Source: Pycnococcus provasolii (Eukaryota; Chlorophyta; Pseudoscourfieldiophyceae; Pseudoscourfieldiales; Pycnococcaceae). Taken from it: DNA of 64,000 nt. Under the pieces are notes generated by a model that did no database searches, was not told where the DNA came from, and worked only from the letters and a program-made list of their open reading frames with translations. Position numbers and translations under genes: made by a program. The first letter of the stretch is position 1, and the number at the start of each line of letters is the position of its first letter. The stretch spans positions 496,001 to 560,000 of the forward strand of contig OW568887.1 in the NCBI GenBank assembly GCA_938743325.2, in the 5' to 3' direction. Below, piece after piece: positions 36,063 through 46,688 of this stretch.

Positions 36063-39000
36063 TTATACAATTCGAAGAACACGCTTTTCCGCAAGGCGCT
36101 TCTTCTTCTCCTCATCTGCCATTTTCATCTGCCTTCTCTTATCCTTGTACTGCGCATACAATTCGTCCGCCTGCCTCACCTCCTCGCGCACCTGCAGCTT
36201 GTAGAGTCGCCCAGCCTCGTACCAAATTGTCTTGCTCTGTTTGATGTGGTGTTTTTGACTTTGAGGTTAGTGCCCATTGATGTTGATGTGTACACCACGG
36301 CTTGCAGAGGCAAAAAAGAAAACTCACCTTATCACGATCCAGACGCTGCACCGTTTCCGTGTGCCTTTTCATCTGTTCTTTTAAACTCATCAGCTTTCCA
36401 AATGCAATCTCACGAGCGTACGAAACTTCTTGCAGCTTGTCGCCACTCGCCTTTGCAGCCACGGCGAACAACTTCGCGTCAGCCGCAAGGCTCTTACGGC
36501 GCCTCTGCCTGTGCTTCTTCTGTGCTATGTTGTCTGTATCCTCCTTCTGCCGTTGCATGACAGCCTCCTCCATGTTACGATACTGCTCAAAATTATCTCT
36601 CTTTGCTCGCTCCGCCTGATCGATCTTTGCCGCATCCTCCTCCTTGGCAATAGCCTTTTCAAGCTCGCTAACCGCCTTTCGCATGTCTTCCCGGCATGCA
36701 TCCATACGCTTGCGCTCTTCAAACAACTCCTCAATAATCTCCGATTGGCGCTCTTTCATGGTTGATTTGTTCGACAACTCGGTCATTGCGGTGTTCACAT
36801 CCGTGGCAGATACCATTCCCGTGCGACGACCACGTCGTTTCATTGCCAGATTTGCACCAGCTTCCTCGGCTTCGTTCAGCCTATCGTCTTCTTGCTTTCC
36901 CATGGCTGCCAGGAATTTCTCCCGCAAGCGGTTCTTTCGTTCCACCCAAATCTTGTGAAAGACGAAGTAAATTTTTCTCATCCAGTCCCACCTCTGACGT
37001 GCTGTTCGCCGCGTGCCGCGTGCCGCCCATGGCACTGTGATGGCATCAGACGCATGTTTCGCGGAGGATGCAATGCTAGCGGTAGATAGCATGGAAAGCC
37101 TGCGTTTTGACATCGACAGCCTTCTGGACGTGTGACTACCACCAAACGATGATGTGGCGTCGAAGGAAGTGCGCGCGCTCGAGGATTGTGACGAAGAAAA
37201 GAACCCATCCATTTCTCGTGCATGAAGCTCCTTTAGAAATTCCAGCGCCTCCTTGTTGCCCCTACGCATTACCTCAGGCGGCGGCCAAATAAGCTTTGGA
37301 TTTTCGTCGAAAAATACATTTTCCAAGTGATCCAATTCGGAAATGTCCATACCAATCTCCTCGATGTTCGTGTGCGTGACGACCAGGGTCTTTAAGCTGC
37401 GGCATTCGTAGATGAAAGGAAATTCCGTGAGTCCGGGATTATGCGAGCAATTGAGCGATACGAGCATGGTCAGGCCCGCAAGGTCATCTTCGTCGAGCGC
37501 ACTCAACCTATTGTTGTGAAGATAGAGCGTTTGCAAGCTCGTCAGCGAATCACCGAATGTCGAAGGTAGGGAGGGAATGTCATTTTGGCTCGCATCGAGC
37601 CTACTCAGAGTGGTGAGGGAGCACAATGCGCGTGGAAGTGCAATCAGCTGATTATTGCTCACGAGCAGTGTTTTCAGCGTCCGGGCAAACCGTGACAGAT
37701 CTGGCAGAAGGAAGAGACCGAGGCAGTTCAAGCATATGCGCCCGTTGATCTCCTCCACGCCCCAAGCCATTGTATTCCGCACAATTTCCACCTCCTGGTC
37801 AAAATTAGGAACGGCCAAGACGGAATGACGATGCTCTCCGGGTGCCGCCTTACGATCGTTTTGCATGCCTGAGCTGACAAGATCACCCAACCACTCGGGC
37901 ACACAGTCGAGGACGTTGTTATGTACCTCGAGCAGGCGAAGGCTGGTGCAATGCTGCAACCCATCTGGTATGTCCAAGAGACGGTTGTGCGCCAAGTGCA
38001 GGGTTTCCAGCGCTGGCAAACCCGCGCCGTTTGCATCGATTCGGGTGATGCGATTTCGGCTCAGGGAAATCTCTCGCAGTCCCGGGAAGCTGTACGGCTC
38101 CGCAAATACCGAGCCCAGGTCACCAGTCAGTGCGTTGGCGTGAGCGTGAAACACTTCCAGGCTATCAGGCAGCGCGCGCACATCTCCCATAACGCTACCC
38201 GGTCGCAGGTATCCCACTCCTCCACTTCTCTGGCGGCGCATGGGAACTGCGGATTCTCCGTGTGATGGCGCCGAACGACGACCTCCTGCTGCTGACGGCA
38301 CGCAAAGCGCCTCGAGATGATTGTCGTTCAGGTACAGCTCGCGAAGCGCACAGCATGGTACAAGGCTGGGCATGCACCCGGTGATGGCGTTGTTCGAGAG
38401 GTCGAGGTACTCGAGTTCGCGCATGCGCAAAATATTCTCTTCACCGAGCACGTCTCCGATGGCATTGCCACGTGCACGCAGCACTCGCAGACTTGCCGGC
38501 AAGATTGGCAACGACGGTAGCACACGATTATCTTCGACATTGATGGTCTCCAGAGATTGTACATGTGCGACGCACGACGGCACGGATCCAAGGCTGTTGC
38601 AGGAGAGGTCAACGTCGACGAGGATTCGCAGCTGCGGGAACTCGGGTACGAAGTCGAGGCTTTGCTGCGCGAAGTTGAGCTGCTCCTCCATGGGCGACAT
38701 TCCCTCAATGTGCTGCTTGAAAAGAAGAAATCGGCGCGTGGACGACCAGCTCAGGTTCGCAAGGGCACCGAATGGTGGTGCAAGATGAGCGTTGTCGCCA
38801 AATGTGAACGTCTCGAGGTTCGGGAGTCGGCACATCCACGTGGCGACGGTGCTGAGGCGATTGCCATGGGCGTAGAGGCGTGCGAGGCTCGTGCACTGCG
38901 AAACCTCCGGTGCGAAGTGCGTGATCATATTGTGTTCCGCGTGCAAGCGACGCAGCTGATAAAGTTCGCCAATAACCTTAGGCACATCGACGAGGTCGTT

Positions 39001-39789
39001 GAAAGACACGTCAAGCACAAGCAGCGTTTTGTTGAGCCTGCGCACGTTGAGAGGAACTTTGTCGAGCTGCATGTGTGAGATCTGCAGGTGCTGATGCGTG
39101 GCACTCGGCGGCACTTCGTCCTCCCTCGTTCCATCGCACGGGTAGTCTGTATTCCTGACATGCTTTGTCGTTGGTGCAGGTGGCGGTAGAGCAGTCTTGA
39201 TGGCACCGAATGCGCTGCCTGAGAGGTGGAGCAGTTTGTTCTCGTGGGCCAACTGTATGCGCAGCACGGCTTCCTCGTACGATCTCACCTTTCTCGTGGC
39301 AGCCTCTTTGACGTCGTCGATGTACTTTCTCATCATGAGCGGCCCACTCACCGCGTCCATGAACGGCCTGTGTGGCTGTCTGGCCGCGATGCGTCGCTCT
39401 TCGACGTCACCGTTGCGATTTCGAGCTGGCTTGAGCGGCGACTCGACGTACGTTTTTGTCGCGTTGTTTGAACGCCACGTGGTTGTTGACGACGGCGTAT
39501 CGCTCGCGTCATACCTGTTTTTCACCTCTCGAGGCGAAGAACGTTCGTGTTCGTGTTCGTGCTCCTCATCTTCCCGTTTTTCTTCCTCCGGTCCCGGCGC
39601 ATGATCCCCCCCCTGTCCCTCCTCTTCGACGAGCGTGGATAGTTGCTGAAAGTAAACAGCGGGTGAGTTGGGCGACGGCGCGACGACGGACTGCAGACGC
39701 CGACGCCGCCGCCGACTATTTTGGAGTACGACTGACGACGGCGGCGACGACGACGACGAGGCATGGCTGTCCTGCGCCGCCGTGGCCAT
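36063..39789 (-). CDS. Large LRR/coiled-coil protein, spliced
   Basis: Two exons, 39789-36328 and 36236-36063, give 1,211 residues. The 91-bp intron has donor AAG|GTGAGT, branch GCACTAACC and acceptor AACAG. The joined frame reads RLDRDK-SKTIWYEAGRLYK and ends KRVLRIV. The start at 39789 sits in CCATGG context (an ATG 23 codons upstream is weaker). Residues 1-220 are disordered and basic. At about 223-830 there are some 18-20 LRRs of the 22-24-residue SDS22/PIRL type (LKTLLVSNNQLIALP, LRRLHAEHNMITHF). At about 965-1211 there is a long charged coiled coil. It is probably a scaffold of cytoskeletal or ciliary type, judged by architecture only. The stop is followed by TGTAA twice and the gene converges on the BTB gene (107-bp gap). 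Confidence 0.88.
36237..36327 (-). other. 91-bp spliceosomal intron
   Basis: GTGAGT donor, GCACTAACC branch sequence, AAACAG acceptor on the minus strand. Skipping it replaces a Cys/His-rich nonsense tail with a highly charged helix (VREEVRQADELYAQYKDKRR) in keeping with the preceding coiled coil. Confidence 0.9.
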
Positions 39790-40836
39790 GGATCCCTGCT
39801 GTGAGGTCAAAAAGTCAACGACGACGAGTTTCCTCCAAGGAATTCCACTCCACTCCACGACCAGTTGGCAGGTTCATTCGGGTGGTCAAGTCAACAAACA
39901 AATGCCTCTTCCTTCTCGTCTTTGTCCGCCTTGCATCTTCGCCTTGGAGGCTGGTCAATGGTCAGGGACTCAGGGATGGTGGTGGTCAACACCTTCCTCT
40001 GGACACGGTAAAGTAAAGTATAACCTTAAACCACTACGATAAAGTAGGATAGTTCGCGTTCCAAAGAAGAAAACGCTGTGGATAATTAACCTTAACTGGA
40101 TAGACTATGGGTATACTGTAACTCCCATAGAGTGCTTTACCCGGTAAACATGGTTTATCGTAGTCTAATATGCGTGTATGTAAGTGCGACACCAGACCGC
40201 TTTTGTGCGACACCTCTTGCGACACCGCCTGTGCGACACCAGACCGCGTGCGACACCAGCCAGACCGCGTGAAAAGCTGTTCCCTACCTGAGAAGTTCCC
40301 TGTGAAGTGTGGCCCTGGGGAGAAGAAGACCTGTGGCCTCCCGACTGATGAGGACAATTCTTCTTCTCAGGAGAGAGAGGAGAGAAATGTGCCAAGACTG
40401 CCATCACCGGTGCCATCTGCACAATCTGCCCAATCTGCCTGATCATTGTTACATTTATCTCTCCATGCATCTCTCAGTACAGTACACACAATCTCTCCGT
40501 CCATTGATTATGAGTAGCCTTTTGTTTTGTTTTGTTTTGGAGCCGCGTTAAGGAGGGACCACTGGAGGTCACCAATCGAGGTGGGGTGGAGGGACCTGGT
40601 GGAGGTGGAGCCGTGGAGAGAAGGGGAGGGACGAGGCCTCCTCGCGCGGGCAGCAGGTGGTTTGGGTGGTCACGGCTCCTCGAGGCTCCGATGTCCGATC
40701 CGGAATTGGGCACGGATCCGAGTGAGTTCGAGGCCGGGGGACCTTTGGGGTTGACAAAAAAAAAAAAAGAAACCCAAAAAGTGCCATAATTATTCTAGGT
40801 TGGTATTTGTTTTTTCTGGAAAACGCAACAACAACA
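39790..40836. other. Divergent intergenic region with a GTGCGACACC minisatellite
   Basis: No gene is supported. It includes a degenerate tandem repeat at 40185-40272. There is GA-rich sequence at 40365-40390 and a run of 12 A near 40757. It should carry the promoters of the LRR/coiled-coil gene and the LTxEQ-repeat gene. Confidence 0.5.
40185..40272 (+). repeat. Degenerate minisatellite, GTGCGACACCAGACCGC-type
   Basis: About five partial copies of a unit close to GTGCGACACCAGACCGC, with truncated and expanded members. It is intergenic and has no reading frame. Confidence 0.75.
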
Positions 40837-43656
40837 ATGTCCGCCTCAGCAGGTTCGTCGCGTTCGTCGTCGCGTGCGGGCTCGGAGGCGTCCGCGTCCG
40901 CGTCAGCGCCGCCGCCTGCGCAAAAGAAACCCGCGCTAGGTGGTGGCTTCGCGGCGAAGTTCAAGGCGGCGGCCAACGCTGTCGCAGCCACCGCGGGAAT
41001 CAAGGAGAAAGTCGCGAAGAGAGTTCCCGGATTTATGGCGGCGACCGCAAGCTCGAAGAACCAGGAGAACGAAGAGAAGGACAAGGTCAAGTACGTCGAC
41101 CCGAAGGCGTCCGCGGCCGCGAAGGCCAAGGCGGCGCTGCTTGCACTGCGCGGAATCGAGGGAAAGCAACTGCGTGACGTGAAAGCGGCGACGGCGGCGG
41201 AAATGGCGAAGTGGAACGAGGAACACATGAAAAGCCTTACGCTGAATGCGCTCGCCGCGTTCAGGCCTGCGCAAATCTCGCTGCTAAGCGCCGCGCAGGC
41301 GAGCGCGCTTTCCAACGAACAGCTTGCAGGCCTCGATGCTGAGCAGGTGGCGGCGCTCTCCACCGAGGCCATATCCGCCATGTCCGTCGAGCAGATTCTC
41401 GCACTGCAGCCGGGGCAGGTGGCGGCGCTCACGGATGCGCAGCTTGTCGCCCTGGGCGCGGAACACGCCGCGGCGCTGAGCGAGGCGCAGCTGAACCTCT
41501 TCAACCGCGGTCAGCTGAGCCGCCTGCCCCCGGAGCAGCAGGCACGTCTACGAGGGTGGGCGCAAGCTAGGCAGATAGCGGCGGCACAGAAGGCGACTGG
41601 CGCCGAGGCAGGCGAAGAGCCGCCGAAGCAGGCCAAGGTTGTGGCTCTGACGAGACGGCAGATTGCCACGATGCCCAAGAGCGCGCTGAGCATCGGCGTC
41701 GTCGATCCACGCAACCCAGACGCCGGCACGGTGCCGCTGTCGCAGATGCTCGAGGCGGGCATGGACATACCCGTCGACGCACTGCCCCCCGAGGTGATTG
41801 CCACACTCTCTCCCAGCGCCGCGGCAGCGATGGACGCCGCGAGCTTGAGCAAGCTGACCAAGGAGCAGGTGGCCTCACTCGTGCGCTCGGGAGCTGTGAA
41901 GGCTCTCAGCGTTGTGCAGCTCGAGGCTCTCAAGTCAAGCGTCGGCTTCGCGACGCTTGCCGCGGCGCCGCAGGAAGGCGGCGGAAAGGTCAACCCCGAC
42001 GCCACCGCGCTGCTCGCGGCTGTGCAGGAAGTGGAGAGCGCGGCGAAGGAAGTGAAGGCGGCGGATGTCAAAACGGTCAGCAAGTGGTCTGCCGCGAAGC
42101 TCAAGGCTTTCACCGCCGCACAGGTTGGTTCCCTCGGCAAGGCGCAGGTGGCCGCCATGAGCGGAGCGCAGCTCGCGTCACTGGCGCCCGAGGCGCTCGC
42201 GGGCATGGACCCTGAAGTTCTCGCCAGCCTGACGGCTGATCAGGTGTCTCAATTGACACCCGAGCAGCTCGCTAATCTGCCCACGCGCGTCGTGACGACA
42301 CTAAGCGCTGGCGCGCTCAGCAAGCTCACTTCCGAGCAGTTGGCAGCATTCGCGCCGGACGTTATCATGCGATTTGATGCCGAGCAGATACAGGCACTTG
42401 CCAAGGTGGCGGAGAAACTTGGCGATGGCGCGAGTGGTGCGCCAGCTCATGTCAAGGCTGCACTTCAGGAGGTGGCTGCTGGTGCATCGAAGGTTGCAAA
42501 GGCGACGGTTGCGGAGGTCAAGCAGTGGACGACGACGGAGCTTAGCAAATTTACCGCGGCACAGGTATCCCAACTAACGACAGAGCAGGTCAAAGCGCTC
42601 ACACCGCAGCAGCTTGCAGCTCTTCCGTCAGACGCACTGCTCGCGCTCGATCAGAAGGTTGCCGCGGTGTTGACTGAGGAGCAAATGGTGTCGCTTTCTC
42701 ATGCCGCGGTGGCGGGCATCACGGTGCGTAAGATGGGAAAGAGCGCAGCGGCGCTCGCATCTGTGAAGCTCGCGGTGCAGTGGCGCAAACGCGAGACTGC
42801 GGATGAGGTGCACGACGAGTCAGAGCTAGCGCGCAAGGCAAAGGCGCCGATGCCACTTCGAACACCCACAACCACCGGCGAGGATGCATTACATCAGCTC
42901 AATTTCTCCGGGCACATCGAGGAGGAGGCTCTTGCAAAAGCCGCCAAGGTGGTGGCTGCGGTGGACTATCGCAAGGCGCGCGGTGGCGACGGTCCAGCGC
43001 CGGGTCATTTCTATGGAGTGGACGGCGAGGTGGACGACGAGCCGGACATCTTGGTTGTGCTCGTCGACGAAGCGTATCCCGGCGCTGGCGGAGGCGCTCC
43101 CATCTTCAGCGATGTTGACGACTGGGCTCCGCTCACTGCGCGCGTTCCCGTCCGCGACGACGGCGAGATTGTCGAGGTGATTGAAGGCCCGGGTGATGGG
43201 CGAGATGACGTGCCGTCCCTTCGTTTGCACGTGCATGCGTCACCGTCGAAGGACACGGCCACATCATTTGGCCTGCAGTCGATTCTTGCACTAGGAACGA
43301 TCGATGAGGAGGATGGACTTGACACGTCACGGCACATCGATCCGGCTGAGATGGATGCGTGGCGAACACCACGGCGCATGGAGCCTGAGCCGTACGACGA
43401 GTCGTTTGATTCGGACGTCGACGATGACCTTGGTGATTTTATGCCACCACAGCAAGCGCAGCCACGTGCTCAGCCGCCGCCACCGCCGCGAGCGCCAAGC
43501 CGTGCCACGGAGGTTGACGATGAAGTTGGCGACTTTATGCCGCCACCGCCAATGGAGCCGCGTGCTCAGCCGCCGCCGCGAGCGCCAAGCCGTGCCACGA
43601 ATGTTGACGATGAGGTGGACGACGAAATCGTTGACGAGGTGATTGACGACGACTGA
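40837..43656 (+). CDS. Repeat protein built from LTxEQxxAL-type units, acidic tail
   Basis: A 939-residue protein from the ATG at 40837 (ACAACAATGTCC); an in-frame ATG ten codons earlier is possible. Residues 1-115 are Ser/Ala-rich with a basic helix. From about 120 to 630 there are roughly 30 short amphipathic units of 13-16 residues, such as LSNEQLAGLDAEQVAALSTE and LTPEQLANLP. They are arranged in three blocks separated by KAADVKTVSKW / KATVAEVKQW-type joints. Such repeats should stack as a helical rod. Residues of about 690-830 are a mixed globular region. The end has two near-identical acidic-Pro units (DDDLGDFMPP, DDEVGDFMPP). No named family is recognised. TGTAA follows the stop. It could be a structural or adhesion rod; cytosolic, as no signal peptide is seen. 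Confidence 0.82.
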   Translation: MSASAGSSRSSSRAGSEASASASAPPPAQKKPALGGGFAAKFKAAANAVAATAGIKEKVAKRVPGFMAATASSKNQENEEKDKVKYVDPKASAAAKAKAALLALRGIEGKQLRDVKAATAAEMAKWNEEHMKSLTLNALAAFRPAQISLLSAAQASALSNEQLAGLDAEQVAALSTEAISAMSVEQILALQPGQVAALTDAQLVALGAEHAAALSEAQLNLFNRGQLSRLPPEQQARLRGWAQARQIAAAQKATGAEAGEEPPKQAKVVALTRRQIATMPKSALSIGVVDPRNPDAGTVPLSQMLEAGMDIPVDALPPEVIATLSPSAAAAMDAASLSKLTKEQVASLVRSGAVKALSVVQLEALKSSVGFATLAAAPQEGGGKVNPDATALLAAVQEVESAAKEVKAADVKTVSKWSAAKLKAFTAAQVGSLGKAQVAAMSGAQLASLAPEALAGMDPEVLASLTADQVSQLTPEQLANLPTRVVTTLSAGALSKLTSEQLAAFAPDVIMRFDAEQIQALAKVAEKLGDGASGAPAHVKAALQEVAAGASKVAKATVAEVKQWTTTELSKFTAAQVSQLTTEQVKALTPQQLAALPSDALLALDQKVAAVLTEEQMVSLSHAAVAGITVRKMGKSAAALASVKLAVQWRKRETADEVHDESELARKAKAPMPLRTPTTTGEDALHQLNFSGHIEEEALAKAAKVVAAVDYRKARGGDGPAPGHFYGVDGEVDDEPDILVVLVDEAYPGAGGGAPIFSDVDDWAPLTARVPVRDDGEIVEVIEGPGDGRDDVPSLRLHVHASPSKDTATSFGLQSILALGTIDEEDGLDTSRHIDPAEMDAWRTPRRMEPEPYDESFDSDVDDDLGDFMPPQQAQPRAQPPPPPRAPSRATEVDDEVGDFMPPPPMEPRAQPPPRAPSRATNVDDEVDDEIVDEVIDDD

Positions 43657-44061
43657 AACACTTTTTTTTTGTTTCGTACTTTATTCTAAAATACTGCATT
43701 GTAAATCTATCATGTGAAGTTTTATTTAAGACATTTGTCCTTGAAGGAAGTATGTATGTATGAGAGGGAACGTGGAACTGGACGTCGGTGAGTGACGTGC
43801 ATGAAGGCGGGCGCTCCCCCTCCACAATTTAGCGGCGGCGCACGGCCTTGTCGGCGTGCTTCACACGACCGACGAGGGGCTCAGGATAACTCCGACGTTA
43901 AAATTTCCATGTTGTTGGATCCAGACCGGTGTCCCCGGGTTGCCAGGTTGCAGGGGGAAAATCCCCCACCTGGACCTGGAGAGAAGAATGTCTTTGGTGA
44001 TGGCGGGGGTGACGACGTCATACGACACGAGGGGTACGCGTGTGAGAAATAAAAGGCGTTA
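43657..44061. other. Intergenic region between convergent genes
   Basis: A TGTAA for the upstream gene lies near 43699-43703. Otherwise no repeat or gene is recognised. Coding-like composition is absent. Confidence 0.5.
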
Positions 44062-44754
44062 CTACTTATCACGCCCTCCACGTAATACCTCGAGCATCGC
44101 ATGATTGATGGCGACCCAATTTCGAACGCAGTGCGACGAGATTCGCATCGCCGACTTCTGAAATCGCTGCGGGAAGTCGGAACCTCCCATCGCCCTGCTT
44201 GCCGCTTCTGTGAGGTTCGGCAACGTCTGGTGTATGATACCCTGGTCGTGGTGTGCAGAAGGCGTCGGATGTGTTTGTGTGTTGTTCGGCTGCTGCTGTT
44301 GTTTTCTCTGCTGTTCCTTTTGTTTCTCCGAGGCGCGCGTTTTCTCGACGAGCACCTCGATTCCTCTGCAGAGCGGAAAGTCTTCGTCTCCGGGCCTTGG
44401 TCCCCCTGCGGTTGTGTTTCTTGGAGGCACCTTGTAGAGCGACGAGCCTAGGCACGTGTATCTGAAGTCGCGCGCTGGTGGCGGTGGAGGCGACGAGTGA
44501 GCGGAAGGAGGTGGTGTAGTAGTAGTAGTAGAGGAGGAGGATGACGATGGCACGTTTCCCTGTACCGACCCACCGCGCAGCTCGACGAAAGCGAGGTCGG
44601 GCGCGGAGCGGGAGAGTCCTGCGCAGAGCGGCCCGAGGTTGCCTTCCGAGCGCTTGAGCGAGTGTATGAGCACTCCGTAGCACGCGCGGCACTTCGAGCG
44701 TTGCGAGCGCCTCTGGTTTTCGTGCTGCGAGGAGGGGGAGTCGCTCGCCGCCAT
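44062..44754 (-). CDS. Unknown Cys-containing protein, conserved-looking
   Basis: A 230-residue protein with a good start context (ATGGCGGCG). Residues 20-50 carry CRACYGVLIHSLKR ... GPLCAGL. After a Ser/Thr/Pro linker come DFRYTCLGSSLYKVPPRN and DFPLCRGIEVLVEK. The four Cys (C-x2-C, C, C) could bind a metal, but the spacing is not one I know. A Gln-rich helix follows. A C-terminal block (PNLTEAASRAMGG... VRNWVAINHAMLEVLRGGRD) looks folded. Function unknown. A TTAGGG tract lies 90-120 bp upstream of the start. Confidence 0.68.
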   Translation of the reverse strand: MAASDSPSSQHENQRRSQRSKCRACYGVLIHSLKRSEGNLGPLCAGLSRSAPDLAFVELRGGSVQGNVPSSSSSSTTTTTPPPSAHSSPPPPPARDFRYTCLGSSLYKVPPRNTTAGGPRPGDEDFPLCRGIEVLVEKTRASEKQKEQQRKQQQQPNNTQTHPTPSAHHDQGIIHQTLPNLTEAASRAMGGSDFPQRFQKSAMRISSHCVRNWVAINHAMLEVLRGGRDK

Positions 44755-44844
44755 ACTATTTTGTGGGGAAATTGGTGGATGTTTGGCGAAATGTATGAGT
44801 ATGAGGGGAGGAGGGGGAAGGGAAGTGGGGGGATGGATTAGGCG

Positions 44845-44875
44845 ATTAGGGCCACGGATTAGGGTTAGGGTTACC
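44845..44875 (+). repeat. Interstitial telomere-like tract (TTAGGG)n
   Basis: GATTAGGG, then GGATTAGGGTTAGGGTTACCC, lies about 90-120 bp upstream of the minus-strand start at 44754 and just past the stop of the phosphatase gene. Confidence 0.88.
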
Positions 44876-44937
44876 CGAGGCGTGGTTCCTAGTGGTACTT
44901 CCTACTCGTAGAGGTAAGTTACGAAAATGCGTTCTGA

Positions 44938-45603
44938 TTACTGGTTCATGTCGTCGAGCAGGCCGTAGCACGCATCCTCGAGGAGATCCAGCACCAGCTC
45001 GAAGCCTGCCGCGCCGCCGTAGTACGGGTCAGGCACCTTGCTGGGCAGGGGCGTCGTCCTCGTGCAAAAGTCTGTCATGATTTTCAACTTGCGCTCCACC
45101 GCCTCGTCATCAGGAAGCTCGCCGTTCCTGCCGGGATCTTCACGCCAGGATGTGACGGCCCTTCGTATCGCCGTCAGGTTCTTCTCCTCCATGCCCACAA
45201 TGTAGTCAAATTTCCGGACGTCCTCCGGCTTGAGCGGTCTCGAGATGGACGTGAGCTTATACCCTCGTTTGGACGCGGAGGCTGACATCCTTGAGTCCGC
45301 GTCGTCGCCCTCGTGGTACGAGAATCCGCCCGGCAAGTACCAGTCGGGGCTGCCTCCTCCCGTGCCACACGAGTCGACGAGTATGGACGACGCAAGGCCC
45401 GCTTTGTCGACGACAGCTCGGAACACGCCCTCCGCACTTGGCGATCTGCATATATTTCCCAAGCATACGAAGAGCACGGACGTTTGCGGAGTTGCAGAGC
45501 ACGTTGCTTGCGTCGCCCTTCTCGTCGAGGTGGTGTTCATGTTGGCTTCACGACCACGGGTCAGGCGGGCGAGTCGTGGCTGTGCCTTGAGCGTCGTCGC
45601 CAT
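44938..45603 (-). CDS. Low-molecular-weight protein tyrosine phosphatase
   Basis: A 221-residue protein; the family core is about 155. The N-terminal 45 residues (basic, Thr/Ala-rich) look like an added targeting peptide, possibly plastid or mitochondrial. The P-loop CLGNICRSPS carries the nucleophilic Cys and the binding Arg of the C-x5-R-S signature. DPYYGG near the C-terminus supplies the general-acid Asp. The middle (RPLKPEDVRKFDYIVGME) matches the family. The enzyme hydrolyses phosphotyrosine and may also act on arginine phosphate in some bacterial relatives. The two Tyr after the Asp are conserved. Confidence 0.95.
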   Translation of the reverse strand: MATTLKAQPRLARLTRGREANMNTTSTRRATQATCSATPQTSVLFVCLGNICRSPSAEGVFRAVVDKAGLASSILVDSCGTGGGSPDWYLPGGFSYHEGDDADSRMSASASKRGYKLTSISRPLKPEDVRKFDYIVGMEEKNLTAIRRAVTSWREDPGRNGELPDDEAVERKLKIMTDFCTRTTPLPSKVPDPYYGGAAGFELVLDLLEDACYGLLDDMNQ

Positions 45604-46688
45604 ATCACGATGCGCAAGGGATGATGAAAAGGGAGTGGATAGAGAAAATCAGGCGGGTTCCCAAACCCCTGAAAAGTCCCTTTTTCCTTTCGATTGGGGG
45701 TTAACGGGAACCTTCGTCACGCGTCGTTCGGATTATTTGGTCGAGATTGGACGGTTGGAAAGTGCTTCACTTTTTCCCTCCGCTCGTCCCAGCGTCCCCG
45801 TTCCGACTCTTGTTGTGAGAAGGGAAAGAACGGAAAAAACGCGAAAAATCAACCAATTTAGCTTGGAAAAAAATCAGAACCAACGTCAACGCCGTCATCA
45901 CCACCTTCTTTCTACCTTACAGTACAGTACATAAGGCGATTTCAAGTGAGTCGGGCAACGTCGTCGTGGCCATGGGGTTGGTTGTCTCTGCCCTTCGAAG
46001 TCGAGCCAACAACAAAGAACATCGTGTCTTGTGTGTTGAGCATGCCAGGAAAATGGTCAAGAATCCCATTCCCAAAAGGGAAAAACAAAAGAGAGAAACA
46101 AAAACGAGAAAAAAACGAGAAAAGCACCAAACCAGAAAAAGGAAAAAGGAAACCTTCGCGCGCAAGAGGGACGAGGGCGGACAACCGAAGGAACCGATCA
46201 AGGCCAAAGCCTCGACCAAAAGCACCGACGAAACAGCACCGAGCGACCCCCTGTTCTTTTTCAGGGAGGAGAGGGAAGGGAAGGAAAGATGCCTGTGCTT
46301 TCCTCTCCAAGGACCAAGTGGAAAGCACCCTTGGTCGAGACGAATGGTCGAGAACCCGGCGAGGAAAAGACTCCTGAGACCTGAGCGCGCCCCCCGGCTG
46401 CCCGGGAGGGAACCCAAGGGCCAAGGGCCAAGGGGTTCTTCCCTTCCACGACGCCTTTTTCCAGTAGTTTTTCGTCTGCTTCGTCTGCTTCGTCTTCGTC
46501 CCTGTTTCTCCCCTCCCTCTGTCCCCTCCCTGTTTCTTCCATCGGAACGAAAACACTTCCCATCCCATCAAAGGCCATCACGAACGAAAACAGCAATCCT
46601 GTCTCATCTCTCATCTTCACTTCATCACCGTGAATAGTACTTCAAGACCGTTACCACGACTCTGAGTCACTGACTGGGTTCACTGGAC
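45604..46688. other. Intergenic region upstream of CAMTA gene
   Basis: A purine-rich stretch at 46060-46160 (GAGAAACAAAAACGAG type) and pyrimidine tracts at 46440-46540 are seen. No gene is supported. It is the presumed divergent promoter of the phosphatase and CAMTA genes. Confidence 0.5.

Noticed and set aside
40569-41504. 311-codon minus-strand frame
   Set aside because: Cys/Ser/Ala-rich mirror of the LTxEQ repeat gene. No independent protein features.
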